DNA from: Aradus depressus
Taxonomy: Eukaryota > Arthropoda > Insecta > Hemiptera > Aradidae
Assembly: GCA_963662175.1 (NCBI GenBank)
Contig: OY759222.1
Span: forward strand, 11,232,222-11,296,221
Direction of reading: 5' to 3'
DNA: 64,000 nucleotides
Below, in pieces: positions 21,901 through 32,619 of this stretch. Positions within the stretch are counted from its first letter, which is position 1. Every line of letters begins with the position of its first letter. The notes under the pieces were generated by a model. The model saw only the letters and a list, made by a program, of their open reading frames with translations, made no database searches and was not told the origin of the DNA. Both the position numbers and the translations under genes were made by a program.

Positions 21901-22890
21901 CAGGGTGTCCAGAGTTTTTTGAAAAAAAAAATTCCCGGATAATTCCCAGTTTTTCTCAGGTGAATTAAAAAAAAATCCCGGATGTTGAAAACCTCATTTT
22001 GGTATAAAATAAAAGTTATGACTCACATAGTTCAGTCATGTTTTTTATACAAAGACCAGAGGATAATAAAACATGATGAAAGAAAGTAGACTTCTAAATA
22101 AAATAATTTATTTAAATAAAAATTATGTCCAGTTTCAATTTAAATTTGTGTCGACGATTAATAACGCAAACAATCTTAAAATAATAATTATAATCACAGC
22201 ACGTATTATCAAATCGCATATCAATTCAGTTTCTGTGAGATGCGCAAAGAATTAATCATTTAACCAATGATTTCAGCTTTTTATCGATTTCATTGACCTC
22301 ATCTCGTTTTTGTTCGATTTCGTTCATTACTTTTGATCTCTTAACATTTAACTGTAGCTTTTCTTTCTTCTGCTTTTCGTTTAAGTGCTTGACTTTCTTC
22401 TTTTTTTTTCTGCGCATGCTTCCGTGTACTTGGCATACGCATTTCTTGCAGCTAGAATCATTGGTTTCGTGATGTTGACATTTTCGACTCCGCCGGCAGC
22501 AAAGACTGCATCGTATACGTTTCTCTGTGCAACAAGAGAATTCTCATGCACGTTTTCTGCTAAACACTCTTTATTGAAAGAGAATCCGCGCTCTAAATTT
22601 GCATTGCCGTGCGACGAAGAACAATAACATTCACTCCCACTTCTCGATTATTAAAACTCACCGCGCACACGTATTAGAGCACAAAAACAAGGCGGGAATT
22701 CAAAATTAAAGTTTCTGATTATATAATTCACTCCCTAAAAATTTAAAAAACAATTTGCAATAAATTCATTTTTTTTATTCAATTAAAAAAAATCCTGGAT
22801 GACAAAAAAATCCCGGAGATTTCCCGGTTTTTCAAGAACTAAAAAAAAATTCCCGGATAATTCCGGTTTTCAAGGATGCTGGACACCCTG
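21901..22890 (-). mobile_element. hAT-like DNA transposon remnant
   Basis: Both ends carry the 12-bp inverted repeat CAGGGTGTCCAG, followed by imperfectly repeated stretches rich in TTCCCGGATAATTCC. Total length is 990 bp. The interior holds a minus-strand transposase tail (22256-22645). An 8-bp target duplication is not clear: the flanks are AGGAGTAT and TGTATATA. CAGGG termini suit the hAT superfamily, although related superfamilies cannot be excluded. Confidence 0.6.
22256..22645 (-). pseudogene. hAT-like transposase, C-terminal fragment, frameshifted
   Basis: The minus strand reads HGNANLERGFSFNKECLAEN and then VHENSLVAQRNVYDAVFAAG. This fits the hAT C-terminal dimerisation region (S/G-NA..ERGFS.NK, then SL..QR..D). 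After residues AYAKYTEACAEKKK the frame breaks at a run of nine A's. The tail continues in another frame as a lysine-rich coiled-coil-like segment (VKHLNEKQKKEKLQLNVKRS) ending in TGA at 22256. The N-terminal and catalytic parts are gone; an in-frame TAA lies just upstream of 22645. The homopolymer shift could be a sequencing error, but the element is too short to be autonomous in any case. Confidence 0.6.
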
Positions 22891-23034
22891 TGTATATATA
22901 AAACCAATAATAATGAAACAAAAAATAAAAATAAAAAATAAATTAAATTTGAGCTATAAGATTCCCCTCCCTACTATGTTGCGCCCTCTGTAGCTGCTCC
23001 CAGATCACAGCGGGGATGTTCCGATCTCCTGGAG

Positions 23035-23176
23035 TCACTTAGCACGACCCCGGAGTGGTCGGTCGATCATTGTATTGTCTCTCAAGTCCGCTCTGATATG
23101 TCTCTGCATATAATGGTCTATGAACGTCGGAGTGTCCTCACGCTTCCTCAGTGACAGCTCGTTTCCTGAACTGAAT
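23035..23176 (-). CDS. Orphan terminal exon candidate, unknown protein
   Basis: On the minus strand a GTGTGTAG acceptor opens a stop-free stretch of 46 codons ending in TGA at 23035-23037. The residues are charged and protein-like: SLRKREDTPTFIDHYMQRH, then IRADLRDNTMIDRPLRGRAK. The GC content is much higher than the AT-rich flanks. It looks like the last coding exon of a gene reading leftwards whose other exons lie at higher coordinates. I do not recognise the family. It could also be an ancient transposon-derived fragment. No partner exon was found on this strand. Confidence 0.35.
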
Positions 23177-23879
23177 CTACACACAGGCTTGTTACTATTG
23201 TTTGTTTGGAGAAAAAAAAATTAATTTGTTTCCCCTTTATTATTGTTATAATTTTATTTCTTTAAATATTGTAAAATATACTAGATCGGCGCTATGATCC
23301 TGGCTGTTGCGCGCCAAACAAAAACTAATTACTACAACTACACAACCTTAACCTGAAATTTTTCAGAAATTATAAAGAAAATTTACAAAATCTGTAGTCT
23401 GGTGGACCTCATAATATTACAGACATCACCCGGCACGGATTTTGCAAATATTCTTTTTAATTTCTTATTTTTGGTTTGTGTGAGTAGATTTCTGATTCAT
23501 ATACAATATATTAACAAAGCATCAATTTTTACATTTATAGTTTGTCTTCGCAAAAAATGTGATTTCGGGCTTAACTCCAATCATCAGTGTCTGAAATATA
23601 TTTTACACTTAATTAACAAAAATAAATTCGTAAGATAGCTCGTCAGTTTTTGCAAATTTTATTTCAATACTAATAAATCACAAATAAGAAATGTTTGTTA
23701 TCACATTTTTTTATAAGCCAAAAAATAAATGGGAGAATTGATGCTGTGTTAATATGTTATATATTTATATTTTTATGAAAAAATCCAAGACTTGTGTTAG
23801 AGTAAAGTGTTGTGACGGTCTTTTTCTCAGATTTGGTGCTTTATTACCTTCTGATGCACATGATATTATAGATTTTCTA

Positions 23880-24155
23880 TGCTGCCGGTGTAATGAATGT
23901 ATCGACATGAAATTTCATATTTAAAATCAATACCCAATGAGGACACAACCTATCAAATTTCAGCGATATCCAAATGGATCCAAATTCAAAAATCCTAATA
24001 ACTGCCGATATAATGAATTTATCGACACAGAATTTAGTATGAGAACTTAGGAGACCCAATGTAAGTCAACTATTAAATTTGGTGGGGGGGGCGAAACGTT
24101 AATTGATTCATTCATTCTGGGGAAATACATTGCCGGTGAATCACCGACGACTTTT
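23880..24155. repeat. Dispersed modules, cluster 7
   Basis: Forward units (CCGGTGTAATGAATGTATCG; AACTGCCGATATAATGAATT) ending at CATTGCCGGTGAATCACCG. Confidence 0.7.
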
Positions 24156-24186
24156 TATATTGATAACAATATTATAACTTTTAAGT

Positions 24187-24345
24187 TGAGAAACGCGGAT
24201 ACATTGTGAAAATTTGTAATAAATAAATAAAACAAAGTATATTTATAACTGAACCTGAGGATGGTATAATGCCATAACCGGAAGTTTTTAATTAAATGTT
24301 TTTTTGAAATAGACAATATTTCAAAAAATAAGTTTGTTTTATTTA
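24187..24345 (-). mobile_element. Penelope-like element remnant (5' end)
   Basis: TTGAGAAACGCGGATACATT and the following AATTTGTAATAAATA closely match, in reverse, the region around the ATG of the Penelope ORF at 63140-63190. Beyond it lie the decayed hammerhead motif and the GACAATATTTC tail. The ATG is altered and no ORF follows. Confidence 0.5.
24245..24290 (+). ncRNA. Decayed hammerhead-like motif
   Basis: CTGAGGA at 24255-24261, then TGGTATAATGCC, but ATAA stands where GAAA is required and A replaces the T after CCGG. Not expected to be active. It follows a reversed remnant of a Penelope ORF start. Confidence 0.35.
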
Positions 24346-25585
24346 TTTATAAGAATGTTATGTTTTTACACTGTTCAATACACTAGTATGATCTGCGTAA
24401 ACATGAAATAAATGCTTCATGATCGTTAAACTTGTAAATGTCAATACTCATGATTTTTTTCTAATCAGGCAAAAATTTCTATTTAGTTTGGCCCCTAAAA
24501 ATGTTTACACATAACTATGCTAGTCTTAAGAAACCCAAAAAAACAAAAACATTTTTTTAATGTATAATATTCTAAAATGAAGCTTACAACACTATCTATT
24601 GAGTGATCGGAGAACCATGTAAGGATCTCCAAAGGTGGACAGCTAAACCATAAAAATTGAACAAATATCAATTTATTTAATTAATACTTGATTTTTATTA
24701 TTAATGTTTCAGACATGTCACTGTGCCATTTCAAAATCTGCAACATGGGCCGAAAGAGAACTTCAAATTGGCACCTATGGCACAAAAACTGAACACCTCT
24801 AACTTCCTTATCGGCGATATAAATGAGAAAAAAAAAATATATCAACCTATTGCAGTATTGTTTATTTCCGAGCCACACCCTTCTTCCGAAATTTATCAGC
24901 AGTCCCAAAAAATATTTATAACTATAAATTTTAAAATATATATCTTACCTTCACTATATTTAATTATAATTTTGTTCCAATTACAAAATAAATTATATTC
25001 CCACTCTCAGGACCTAAAATGAAATAAAATAAAAAATAGAATAACATTGTTTTATTAAAATTCATTAATTTTATAAATAAATAAAATAAATTATTGTAAT
25101 TAGTATAGCCATTGTATAATTTTTATTTATATTTAGAATAGAAATGTATATTAAATTTTTGTACCTGCAAAGATTAGGAACACTAGTTTTACGTTTAGCT
25201 TTTCATCCTATATATTTTTAATTTTATTTAAGTTTACAATGTATTAAAAGTCTCTCTTTGATTCTACATGTTGCTGTTAATGTTATTTAGAGATGTATAT
25301 TCTTTGACTGATTAAAAAAATATATATATACTATTGTAGATATTAAAAATAAATAAATATATATAGAAAGATACTAATATATAAAAATAGTATATGTTAA
25401 TAATAAATCATTAAAAACATTGAAAAAATATGAATGAAAAAAAAAAATGGAGATTGTAATTCATTTAAAATGGTGAACAGAAATTGAACTAATTTTAAGA
25501 ATTATTTCGATTGAAAGTATAGTAGAATTTAGCAAAGATCAGCTAGGTGTTTATAGCAGTATGAAGAGAGGCTCAATTTAATAAA
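24346..25585. other. No gene seen (AT-rich)
   Basis: Very AT-rich. Overlapping short frames near 24681-25022 on both strands have no recognisable content. Confidence 0.5.
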
Positions 25586-26537
25586 TAGTCCAGTAAATGA
25601 AGCGTAAAAAAGTTCAAATTCTTTACTTTTTGCTTTATGAATGGATTTTGCTGAAATTTTGTGTACATCGTGAAAAAAAGGCCAAATATATGGGTTTTTG
25701 GGCATAAAATCGACCCCGTTTACTCTTGTAATTTTTTCGAAAAAATGAATCTCCTTCGAGTTACAACCCGTCGAGAAAAAAAATACTTCAATAATGCAGA
25801 AACTCAAAATTAAACACATGAAAGTTGTTGGTAGTCTTGGTCAGAATTAATTTAAATAAATAAAAATGGCATATATGGATATTTTGGCCAAAAATAAGAC
25901 TTTTTATTCCATTCAATTTAGCGAAAAAATGATACAAAGATGGTCATTATGGTGATTAAGCAACTTCAGCTTGTCGCGGAAAAACCGTTCATAATTCAGA
26001 AAATATGGATTGTAGGAAAAAATGTTTCAAACAAAAAATGTTTATGTGGGATTGATTTATGAGCTCAAATTTTTTGGACTGATTAAAAAACGTACTTTTA
26101 CCGCTCAGCCCCCTTAAAAAAATAATTTTTTCTGAGGGGTTTTCAGAAAAAACTCGGAAAATATTGGTTTTCAGAAAAAAGATTCTTCCATGTGCTTAAT
26201 TTTTAGTTTCTGCATTATTGAAGAATTTTTTTTTCACCCTTTTTTTTCGAAGGGCTGTACCTCGAAGGAGATCCATTTTTTTCGAAAAAATTACAAGAGT
26301 AAAAGGGATAAATTTTATGCCCAAAAACCCATATATACCATTTGTTTTTCAAATTGGCCCGATGTATTGGACATTGGCCAGTTTTTGGCCAATAACTGGC
26401 TGGGCCCCAGAAAAAAACCACGAACAATCATGTCCCACAAACTTGTTTTGACCCATTACCAACCCATACACCAAATTTCAAAAAAACCTATTCATAAAGC
26501 AAAAAGTGAAGGAGAAACTGCTTCATTTACTGGGCTA
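25586..26537. repeat. Large inverted repeat, arms about 236 and 350 bp
   Basis: Left arm 25586-25821 and right arm 26188-26537 mirror each other (CCAGTAAATGAAGC/GCTTCATTTACTGG; CTCGAAGGAGATCC/GAATCTCCTTCGAG). The right arm has a roughly 115-bp insert with TTGGCCAGTTTTTGGCCAA. The spacer is 366 bp. Frames on both arms (96 and 156 codons) are mirror artefacts with no recognised domain. Confidence 0.8.
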
Positions 26538-27354
26538 AAATGTCAGCTAATAAGAACAGACGACCAGTTTACCATAAAAATGGTAGGAAAATGGAGTCAT
26601 AGTCTTGAAAATATAGTCAACCATGACGCTCTGGCAAGAGAAGAAAGTAAAAAACCTTGAATTCATTTTTTACAATTAGAAAAATTTGTCCTCAAATTTG
26701 GGACCAAAATCGATCCTTGCTTGATAGCTCTTCTAATAAAAACAAAGAACTTGTTTTATATTTATATTGTCTAATTTCAGAAAAATATATACATAAAGTG
26801 CATCGGTTTCAGATTATCTATAATCAGCACTTTAGAGAGGCATCATTCACGAGTATTTCAAAAAGTAGGGTTAATAATTAGGTAAGTGTGTATAAAAATT
26901 AGATAAGAGATGGGGAATGATTAGTTAACTAAGGGGAAATCCAAGAAAGGATTAACAATATTCATTTTCATTCACTCCTATAGATTTAGATAAATAATGA
27001 TGCAAACATAATTTATTTATTCCAAAAACTGAATTTACACGATTAATGCAAAAGTAAAAAAGTGCTGCCCTGAAAAGTTACGAATTTAGACTTACCAATT
27101 TATTCCCTGTGATCACAGATATAAGGATAAAGGGGTAAATATACGGGCAATGATATAATCCTCTAGTCTCTGTCTACGTACTTACTTTCTCAAAACAGTG
27201 TATTACTATTCATATATACTTTTATTATTAAGTTTTAATTTGAGACGAAATATTATTTTTATGACTTTACTGTATAGGAGAAAAATAAAAAAAACATTGG
27301 GCTGGAGAAGGACAGTTTGGAATGTAACGTTTTAAACATCCATTTAGTATTTGT
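26538..27354. other. No gene seen; one repeat fragment
   Basis: A reversed stretch near 27145-27180 (GATATAATCCTCTAGTCTC) resembles the area before the 820-870 hammerhead-like motif. Otherwise unassigned. Confidence 0.4.
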
Positions 27355-27405
27355 TAAGACATGGTTGAAGATGGTAGCAATTACGAAAGTACTCCCATAT
27401 ATTTT
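27355..27405 (+). ncRNA. Hammerhead-like motif, one core change
   Basis: TTGAAGA (first base changed from C) at 27365-27371, helix II TGGTAGCAATTAC (slightly mismatched), GAAA at 27385-27388, GTAC, TC. Followed by the AAATAGACAATATTT tail seen at other Penelope remnants. Confidence 0.4.
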
Positions 27406-27852
27406 TTTAAATAGACAATATTTATACATACATTTTCTTTATTTTTTATTTACTTTTCTTGCACTTACAAATACAACTTATTTACTTAACAAAACGCACA
27501 TTTACTCATTGATCGTAAAGTGCTCAGTTTAGATGACCAGCTGCCTTTAGTTGAAGCATGTTCAAACTTAGTTCAAGAGTTCTCCTAAGTATTTAAATCG
27601 CCCTTGGCTATAGCGAACAAATCTAAACTTCTTGATTTCCATTCATTGATCAAGCTAAGATTTGTAGGAAAAGTCTTCGGTAAATCATCGGCTAACCCTT
27701 CAAAAACAGTCGACCAAATGGTAGTAAACACTTTAATATTTAATGGTTGACTTACACAAGTAATAAATTTTGTGTCAATAAATTCTTGTTTTTCACATTT
27801 GGAATCTGCATGCTCTCAAGGCATGAAAAACTGGGTATTCCTCTTTTTCTAG

Positions 27853-27995
27853 CTCACAACGAGAAACTAGTGAAAAATTACCAGGAAGGCCTTCTGAACT
27901 GTTCCGGGGATGTACACTACAGTCTAGGTGCGCCTACTTCCAGGAGCCGCCGACGCAAACAAAGTACCAGGACTTTAGATCCTCTGTGTGTATAA
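27853..27995 (+). CDS. Orphan exon candidate, unknown protein
   Basis: A strong pyrimidine tract (ATTCCTCTTTTTCTAG) precedes a GC-rich island of about 140 bp. In one frame it reads HNEKLVKNYQEGLLNCSGDV and on to a basic tail (SRSRRRKQSTRTLDPLCV) with a TAA stop at 27993-27995. The +1-related frame beginning S-Q-R-E-T is also open past the island (through RGCTLQSRCAYFQEPP), so the frame is undecided. I recognise no family. It may be a terminal exon or a degraded mobile-element fragment. Confidence 0.25.
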
Positions 27996-28169
27996 CATGT
28001 ATTTTGCTCGACAAAATTTATAAAAACCGATAATTCATATACTGTACCAAAATCAAGTTGATATCTTCAACTCAAAGTATTCTTTTCTATTGAAATCAAT
28101 AAACTATTGTTTTTGAGATATTTGTAACGTTCTCTCGGAAAAGAAAAAAAAGGACAATATAATAAATAT

Positions 28170-28378
28170 CTGAACCGGGCCGAGGACCTCAAGTTTTTCA
28201 CTAAGCCGTCCTTCCTATGGTTAAGGGATAGTCCCGAGCCTGTGCGATGTCAGGTAATCGATAAACACCCCTAATCTTTGGTAACTAAACCTGGCTAGAC
28301 AAAATTTAGGAGGAATGAGCGCTCTGGTAGTAGGCGATATAACCTCGAAGTTAAAGCCCGGTCATGAATCAAATAACT
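28170..28378 (+). mobile_element. SINE body and 3' half
   Basis: ACCGGGCCGAGGACCTCAAG, GCCGTCCTTCCTATGG, and AAGCCCGGTCATGAATCA mark a diverged copy. Confidence 0.7.
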
Positions 28379-29374
28379 AATACATCTCTGTAAATATTTT
28401 TATTATGACTTATACATAGTATTACATTCTCTTAAGGAATAAATTAATAGCAAATCTTTGTATATTTTAGTAATATCTGACAAAGTACAAACCCCTCCTA
28501 ATATTACGTTAATAGTATCAGAAAAAAATAAAATAATTACCAAAACAATTTCAACAGGAATTCCAGGAAGCATGCACCAGGAGAATTTCGCATTAAATAT
28601 CAGCTTCCAAGAAAAGAACTGAAATCATACAAATAATTATTAATGGTTTTATCAGTTTAAAAACAATTTTATATTGATGAAATTGGCAACGCTCTCACAA
28701 TTATCAACGGCAATGTGCTAAAATCGAGGAGGTGATGTTATTGATGATCTAATGGTATTACTAGATAACAAATAGTAGAAATTCGGAGTAAAATGGCGAA
28801 ATCTATTTAAAAATTCTTGGTCATTTTTTTTTCGTGAGTGATTCAGCGTTCTCTTCTTTTGGGAATATGTTTTTAAAAATTGTGACTAATATCTAGTCTG
28901 TCGTTTACTAAAACTACTCTCATCCACTGGATTTATATCTACACAATGTAAGTAATATATTTATATATATATATAATATTTGTTGCCTCCTACCGGAGGA
29001 TAAAGGAAGCTTTGTGAACTTTTCTGAGTTGAAAACATTTAAAACTTGCCTCGCAACTTTGCGTTTCAGGTCAAAACAAACACTGTTGTCTGTCCCTTGA
29101 ATCCTTGTCATACTCCAACCTTGTCAAACTCAAGAAGCACAGAACGCCTTTTTATGAAACTTAATATAGAAGTTCGGTTTGAAATACAGATGATCATATT
29201 TTAAAATAGCCAATCTCGGCCAATAATTAAGAATAGTTAGTTAACCTGCAACGATTTTTGAAGAACTCATTCCTTGTTGAAAGGATACATTTTATCACAA
29301 AATTTATAATAAAAAAAAACGTTACCAATAAAAAAAAACAGGTTATGGTAATAACCAGCTGAACAATAAATGAG
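28379..29374. other. No gene supported
   Basis: A minus-strand frame at 28920-29111 begins MTRIQGTDNSVCFDLKRKVA with protein-like composition for about 45 residues before a low-complexity tail. There is no splice or homology support, so it is left as a weak candidate only. Confidence 0.3.
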
Positions 29375-29945
29375 GGTTTACATGCGAGGAAGCTTTGTAC
29401 AATTACTTCGCAGACTTTATTTTCTACTCGCATAATTACAACCAGTTTTAAAAGCTCAGAATAAATGTGTGACAATATAAACAAATAAATTAATATATAT
29501 AAAAACTAAACCGGTAGGTAGCTCAAAGGTAACCTATTGAGCTCAAGATCGTGGGTTCGAAACCTGGCCGAAGCCCTTAAGTTTTTAATCTGAGAGTAGT
29601 AATAACCTTGAGCACGCCGTCCTTCGGATGGAATGTTAAGCGATGGTTCCAACGATGTTAAAGACCTACTCTATGACTCTATGTAAATAAACCTAGGTAG
29701 GCAAAATTTAAGACATGGTTTATATGGTGAGGGTCTTAAATTCAGGGCTTCGGCCTGGTTTCAAACCCGCGATCTTGAGCTCAATAGGCTACCTTTGAGC
29801 TACCTACCGATTTAGTTTTTATACATATTAATTTGTTTGTTATATTGTCACACATGTATTCAAAGCTTTTAAAACTGGTTGTAATTATGCGAGTAAAAAA
29901 TAAAGTCTGCGAAGTAATTGTACAAAGCTTCCTCGCATGTAAACC
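29375..29945. repeat. Inverted duplication, 203-bp arms, 166-bp loop
   Basis: Left arm 29375-29577 and right arm 29744-29945 are nearly identical in reverse (GGTTTACATGCGAGGAAGCT / AGCTTCCTCGCATGTAAACC). The left arm spans flank plus SINE head; the right arm sits inside the SINE. Confidence 0.9.
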
Positions 29946-30045
29946 ATGTCACAATAGAGTCATGTCCACCAGAGTGACGGAATTGCGCTCTGGTTGTAGG
30001 CGATAGGACCTTGTATGTAGTTGAAGCCTTGGCATGAGTCATAAT
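29512..30045 (+). mobile_element. SINE interrupted by an inverted duplication of its own head
   Basis: Head (GGTAGGTAGCTCAAAGGTAA, GGGTTCGAAACC) and body run to about 29715. The 3' part resumes at about 29948 (AGAGTCATGTCCACCAGAGT to GGCATGAGTCATAATAAC). Between them is an inverted copy of the head plus upstream flank (29744-29945). Confidence 0.75.
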
Positions 30046-32081
30046 AACTAACTACAATTTTTATTATATGGTCGGGCTGTCTAATATAAAGTTAACTTTT
30101 ATACTATAAAAATAACGAAAGACAAAAAGAAATTGGGTAATAAACCATAATAGTACTATCTTTTAGGATACATTTATTAATGCATTACCACATTACGAGG
30201 CTCGTGCAATGATTTATATACATTTACTATCCATAGATAAGCGGTTAAAGACAGAAAATAAAATCAAAAGTATTTAAAGATACATAACTTGAATTAACAT
30301 TTATTGTAGATAGTAAGTTTATGATAATAAAGTGTAAGGCCAAATACATTAACCGGAAAATACAATTATTTTTAAAAATTATTGTACATTATTTATCCAC
30401 TCACCTCAATTTTTAATTTCTACATGCGTTGAATATGTTTATCGATTCCAGTACAGTCATACACAAGTAAAAATTATTGTTCGCCTATGTTAAGCTTCCA
30501 AACAAACGGGCATGGAGTGACACATTACCTTCGTCAAGGTTATAACGTACATATACATCGATATCATTAATCGATTAATTGTGGAATTAATATTTTATAG
30601 ACCATTGAATTTTGTTGAAAATTATAATGTAATATATAGATATAGCCCAGTCACTGAAACCTTTTTTAAAAATTTAGCGTAACTTCCATTCATTTGGTTT
30701 CTAAAAGTTGTAAAAAATCTACATATAAATACTTTATACATATTAATTTTTCTTTTATCTATTATATTCACTATTCTTAGTTTTGTTCAACAACTTTCTA
30801 TTCTTCTCACTTTAATAATTGTTAACTATGTAGACATATTTGTTCTTTTGGAAAGCTATTTATTTTAACCGTGTTAACCTACGCAATAATAGTTATTATG
30901 ACTCATGCCCGGCCTTTAACTACGAGGTCATATCTTATACTACTCGACCGCTCTTTCTTCACTCTGGTGGACATGAGCCCGACTCTACTATGAGTTCTTT
31001 CTTCATGTTTAAACTAAAATTAAATTAAAACATTATATAGAAAATGGGGATAAAACCCTCTAAAATTTAATTTAAATATGCCTTGAGAATTAACTATTAC
31101 AAAATTCTACTGAAGAAATATGTTATTGTCTACCAATAATTTTATAAACAGATAACTTTTTTAGTCTTTCGGATTGTTACGTTTGATATCCAATTAAAAT
31201 TGATATTAATTATTTTATAAAAAGATAAAATATTCAGATTTCTTTTTAATTAATAATTTTAAGCTTTTTTTTGTTTTCATGTTTGTTTTCTCATTTCAGT
31301 TCTTAGTTTTGCCGCTAGAGTGGGGGCATGCCTCTTTTAATCGTTTGTCTGCATAGAATTTTTAGTTTTTCTTCAGTTTTACCAATATATTATATACTTC
31401 CTGAATATCTTATACTCTACACTTAAACATTAATCGTATTATAAAAGGCTTATATCTAATAGTCAGTGAGAGGGATAATCTTGTTTTAATGTGCTTTAGA
31501 TTATTGGGAACATGTTGAATATTTCGATAGTCCGATTTGTTTATTTTTATAAGCGATTTGAACTTCTATAATTGGGATGAATCGAAAGAAAGTCTACTTA
31601 TTCCCAGCTTCACGCTTCAGCGATTTTTATAAATGTGATTGGAACTTTCTAAGCGCACTAACACAGAAACGATTGTAAATATGAACTTGAAATTTGGAAT
31701 GAAGAAGTCATAAGTGCTTACTTACCTACATCTTAATCGATTTTAGCAGAATTCCAGCGAAACTTAAGACCACTTTACTCCGGGGCCTAAGCACTTGAAA
31801 AAACACACATTTTTTATGAAACACGATTTTTCGCAGTTTGAGCATGAAAAACAAAAATTGTTTTTTACCAAAAATGTTCCTAATAAAATTTTCAATCGCT
31901 AATATTTCCTTGGATTTGATATAGGAGCAATACGACTAACGTTATAGCGCCTCAAGAAATTTTAAATTAATTTAAGAATTATTTCAATGTTTAAATTGTA
32001 TCTCATAGCAACAAATTGTATCGCACAGCAACAAATTGTATCGCACAGCAACAAATTATAAAATATAGTTTTATCATTGGA
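30046..32081. other. No gene seen (AT-rich), apart from one SINE fragment
   Basis: Contains the SINE piece at 30891-30992 and a short triplicated ACAAATTGTATCGCACAGCA unit at 32005-32055. Confidence 0.5.
30891..30992 (-). mobile_element. SINE 3' fragment
   Basis: TATGACTCATGCCCGGCC to GAGCCCGACTCTACTATGAG only. Confidence 0.75.
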
Positions 32082-32318
32082 TAGTAGCTCAGTGGTATGG
32101 GTTCGTGCTCAAGATCGCAGATTCGAAACCCTCAGGTTTTTTTTTATCTTGCGATGGTCCCTAGCTTGTACGATGTCAGGTATTCGTTAAAGACCCCTAC
32201 GCTATGTCAATAAAAATTTGGGTAGCCAACATTTAGGACTCCCATAGTAGAGTGAGGCTCATGTCCACCAAAGCGACAAAAGAGCCCTCTGGTAATAGGC
32301 GACATGACCTCGGTATAT
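32082..32318 (+). mobile_element. SINE with head, internally shortened
   Basis: GATAGTAGCTCAGTGGTATG (A box), AGATTCGAAACCC (B box), then GATGGTCCCTAGCTTGTACG to GGTAATAGGCGACATGACC. It lies 160 bp before the first Helitron copy. Confidence 0.8.
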
Positions 32319-32619
32319 GTGATGCAGCCACAACAGAAGTTTTTTTATACCAACCACTTTTATACAGAGTGCTCCCTCCCCCTCCCAAATTCATTTATCT
32401 CCTATTCTATTCTTCACAATATCTCTGCAAAAAATATTATTATAGAGTATTACCAATTATCTAAAATTATTATTATCTATATTAATAAAGCTGAAACGGG
32501 GTTTGTTTGTTTGTATGTTTGTTCCAGCATCACGCCCGAACCGCTGGACGGATCTTCATGAAACTTCACATGTACCATTCTTTTGAGCCCGATTGAATAA
32601 TAGGCTATGTGGCGTCCCA

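Noticed and set aside
23810..23890. CTCAGATTTGGT, which reads LRFG, as a possible short neuropeptide F exon
   Set aside because: The neighbouring residues (CCDGLFLRFGALLPSD) lack the expected arginine and dibasic sites, and the stretch runs into a dispersed repeat module.
26190..26660. 156-codon plus-strand frame
   Set aside because: It begins in one arm of an inverted repeat whose mirror arm gives a similar frame; no domain and AT-rich composition.
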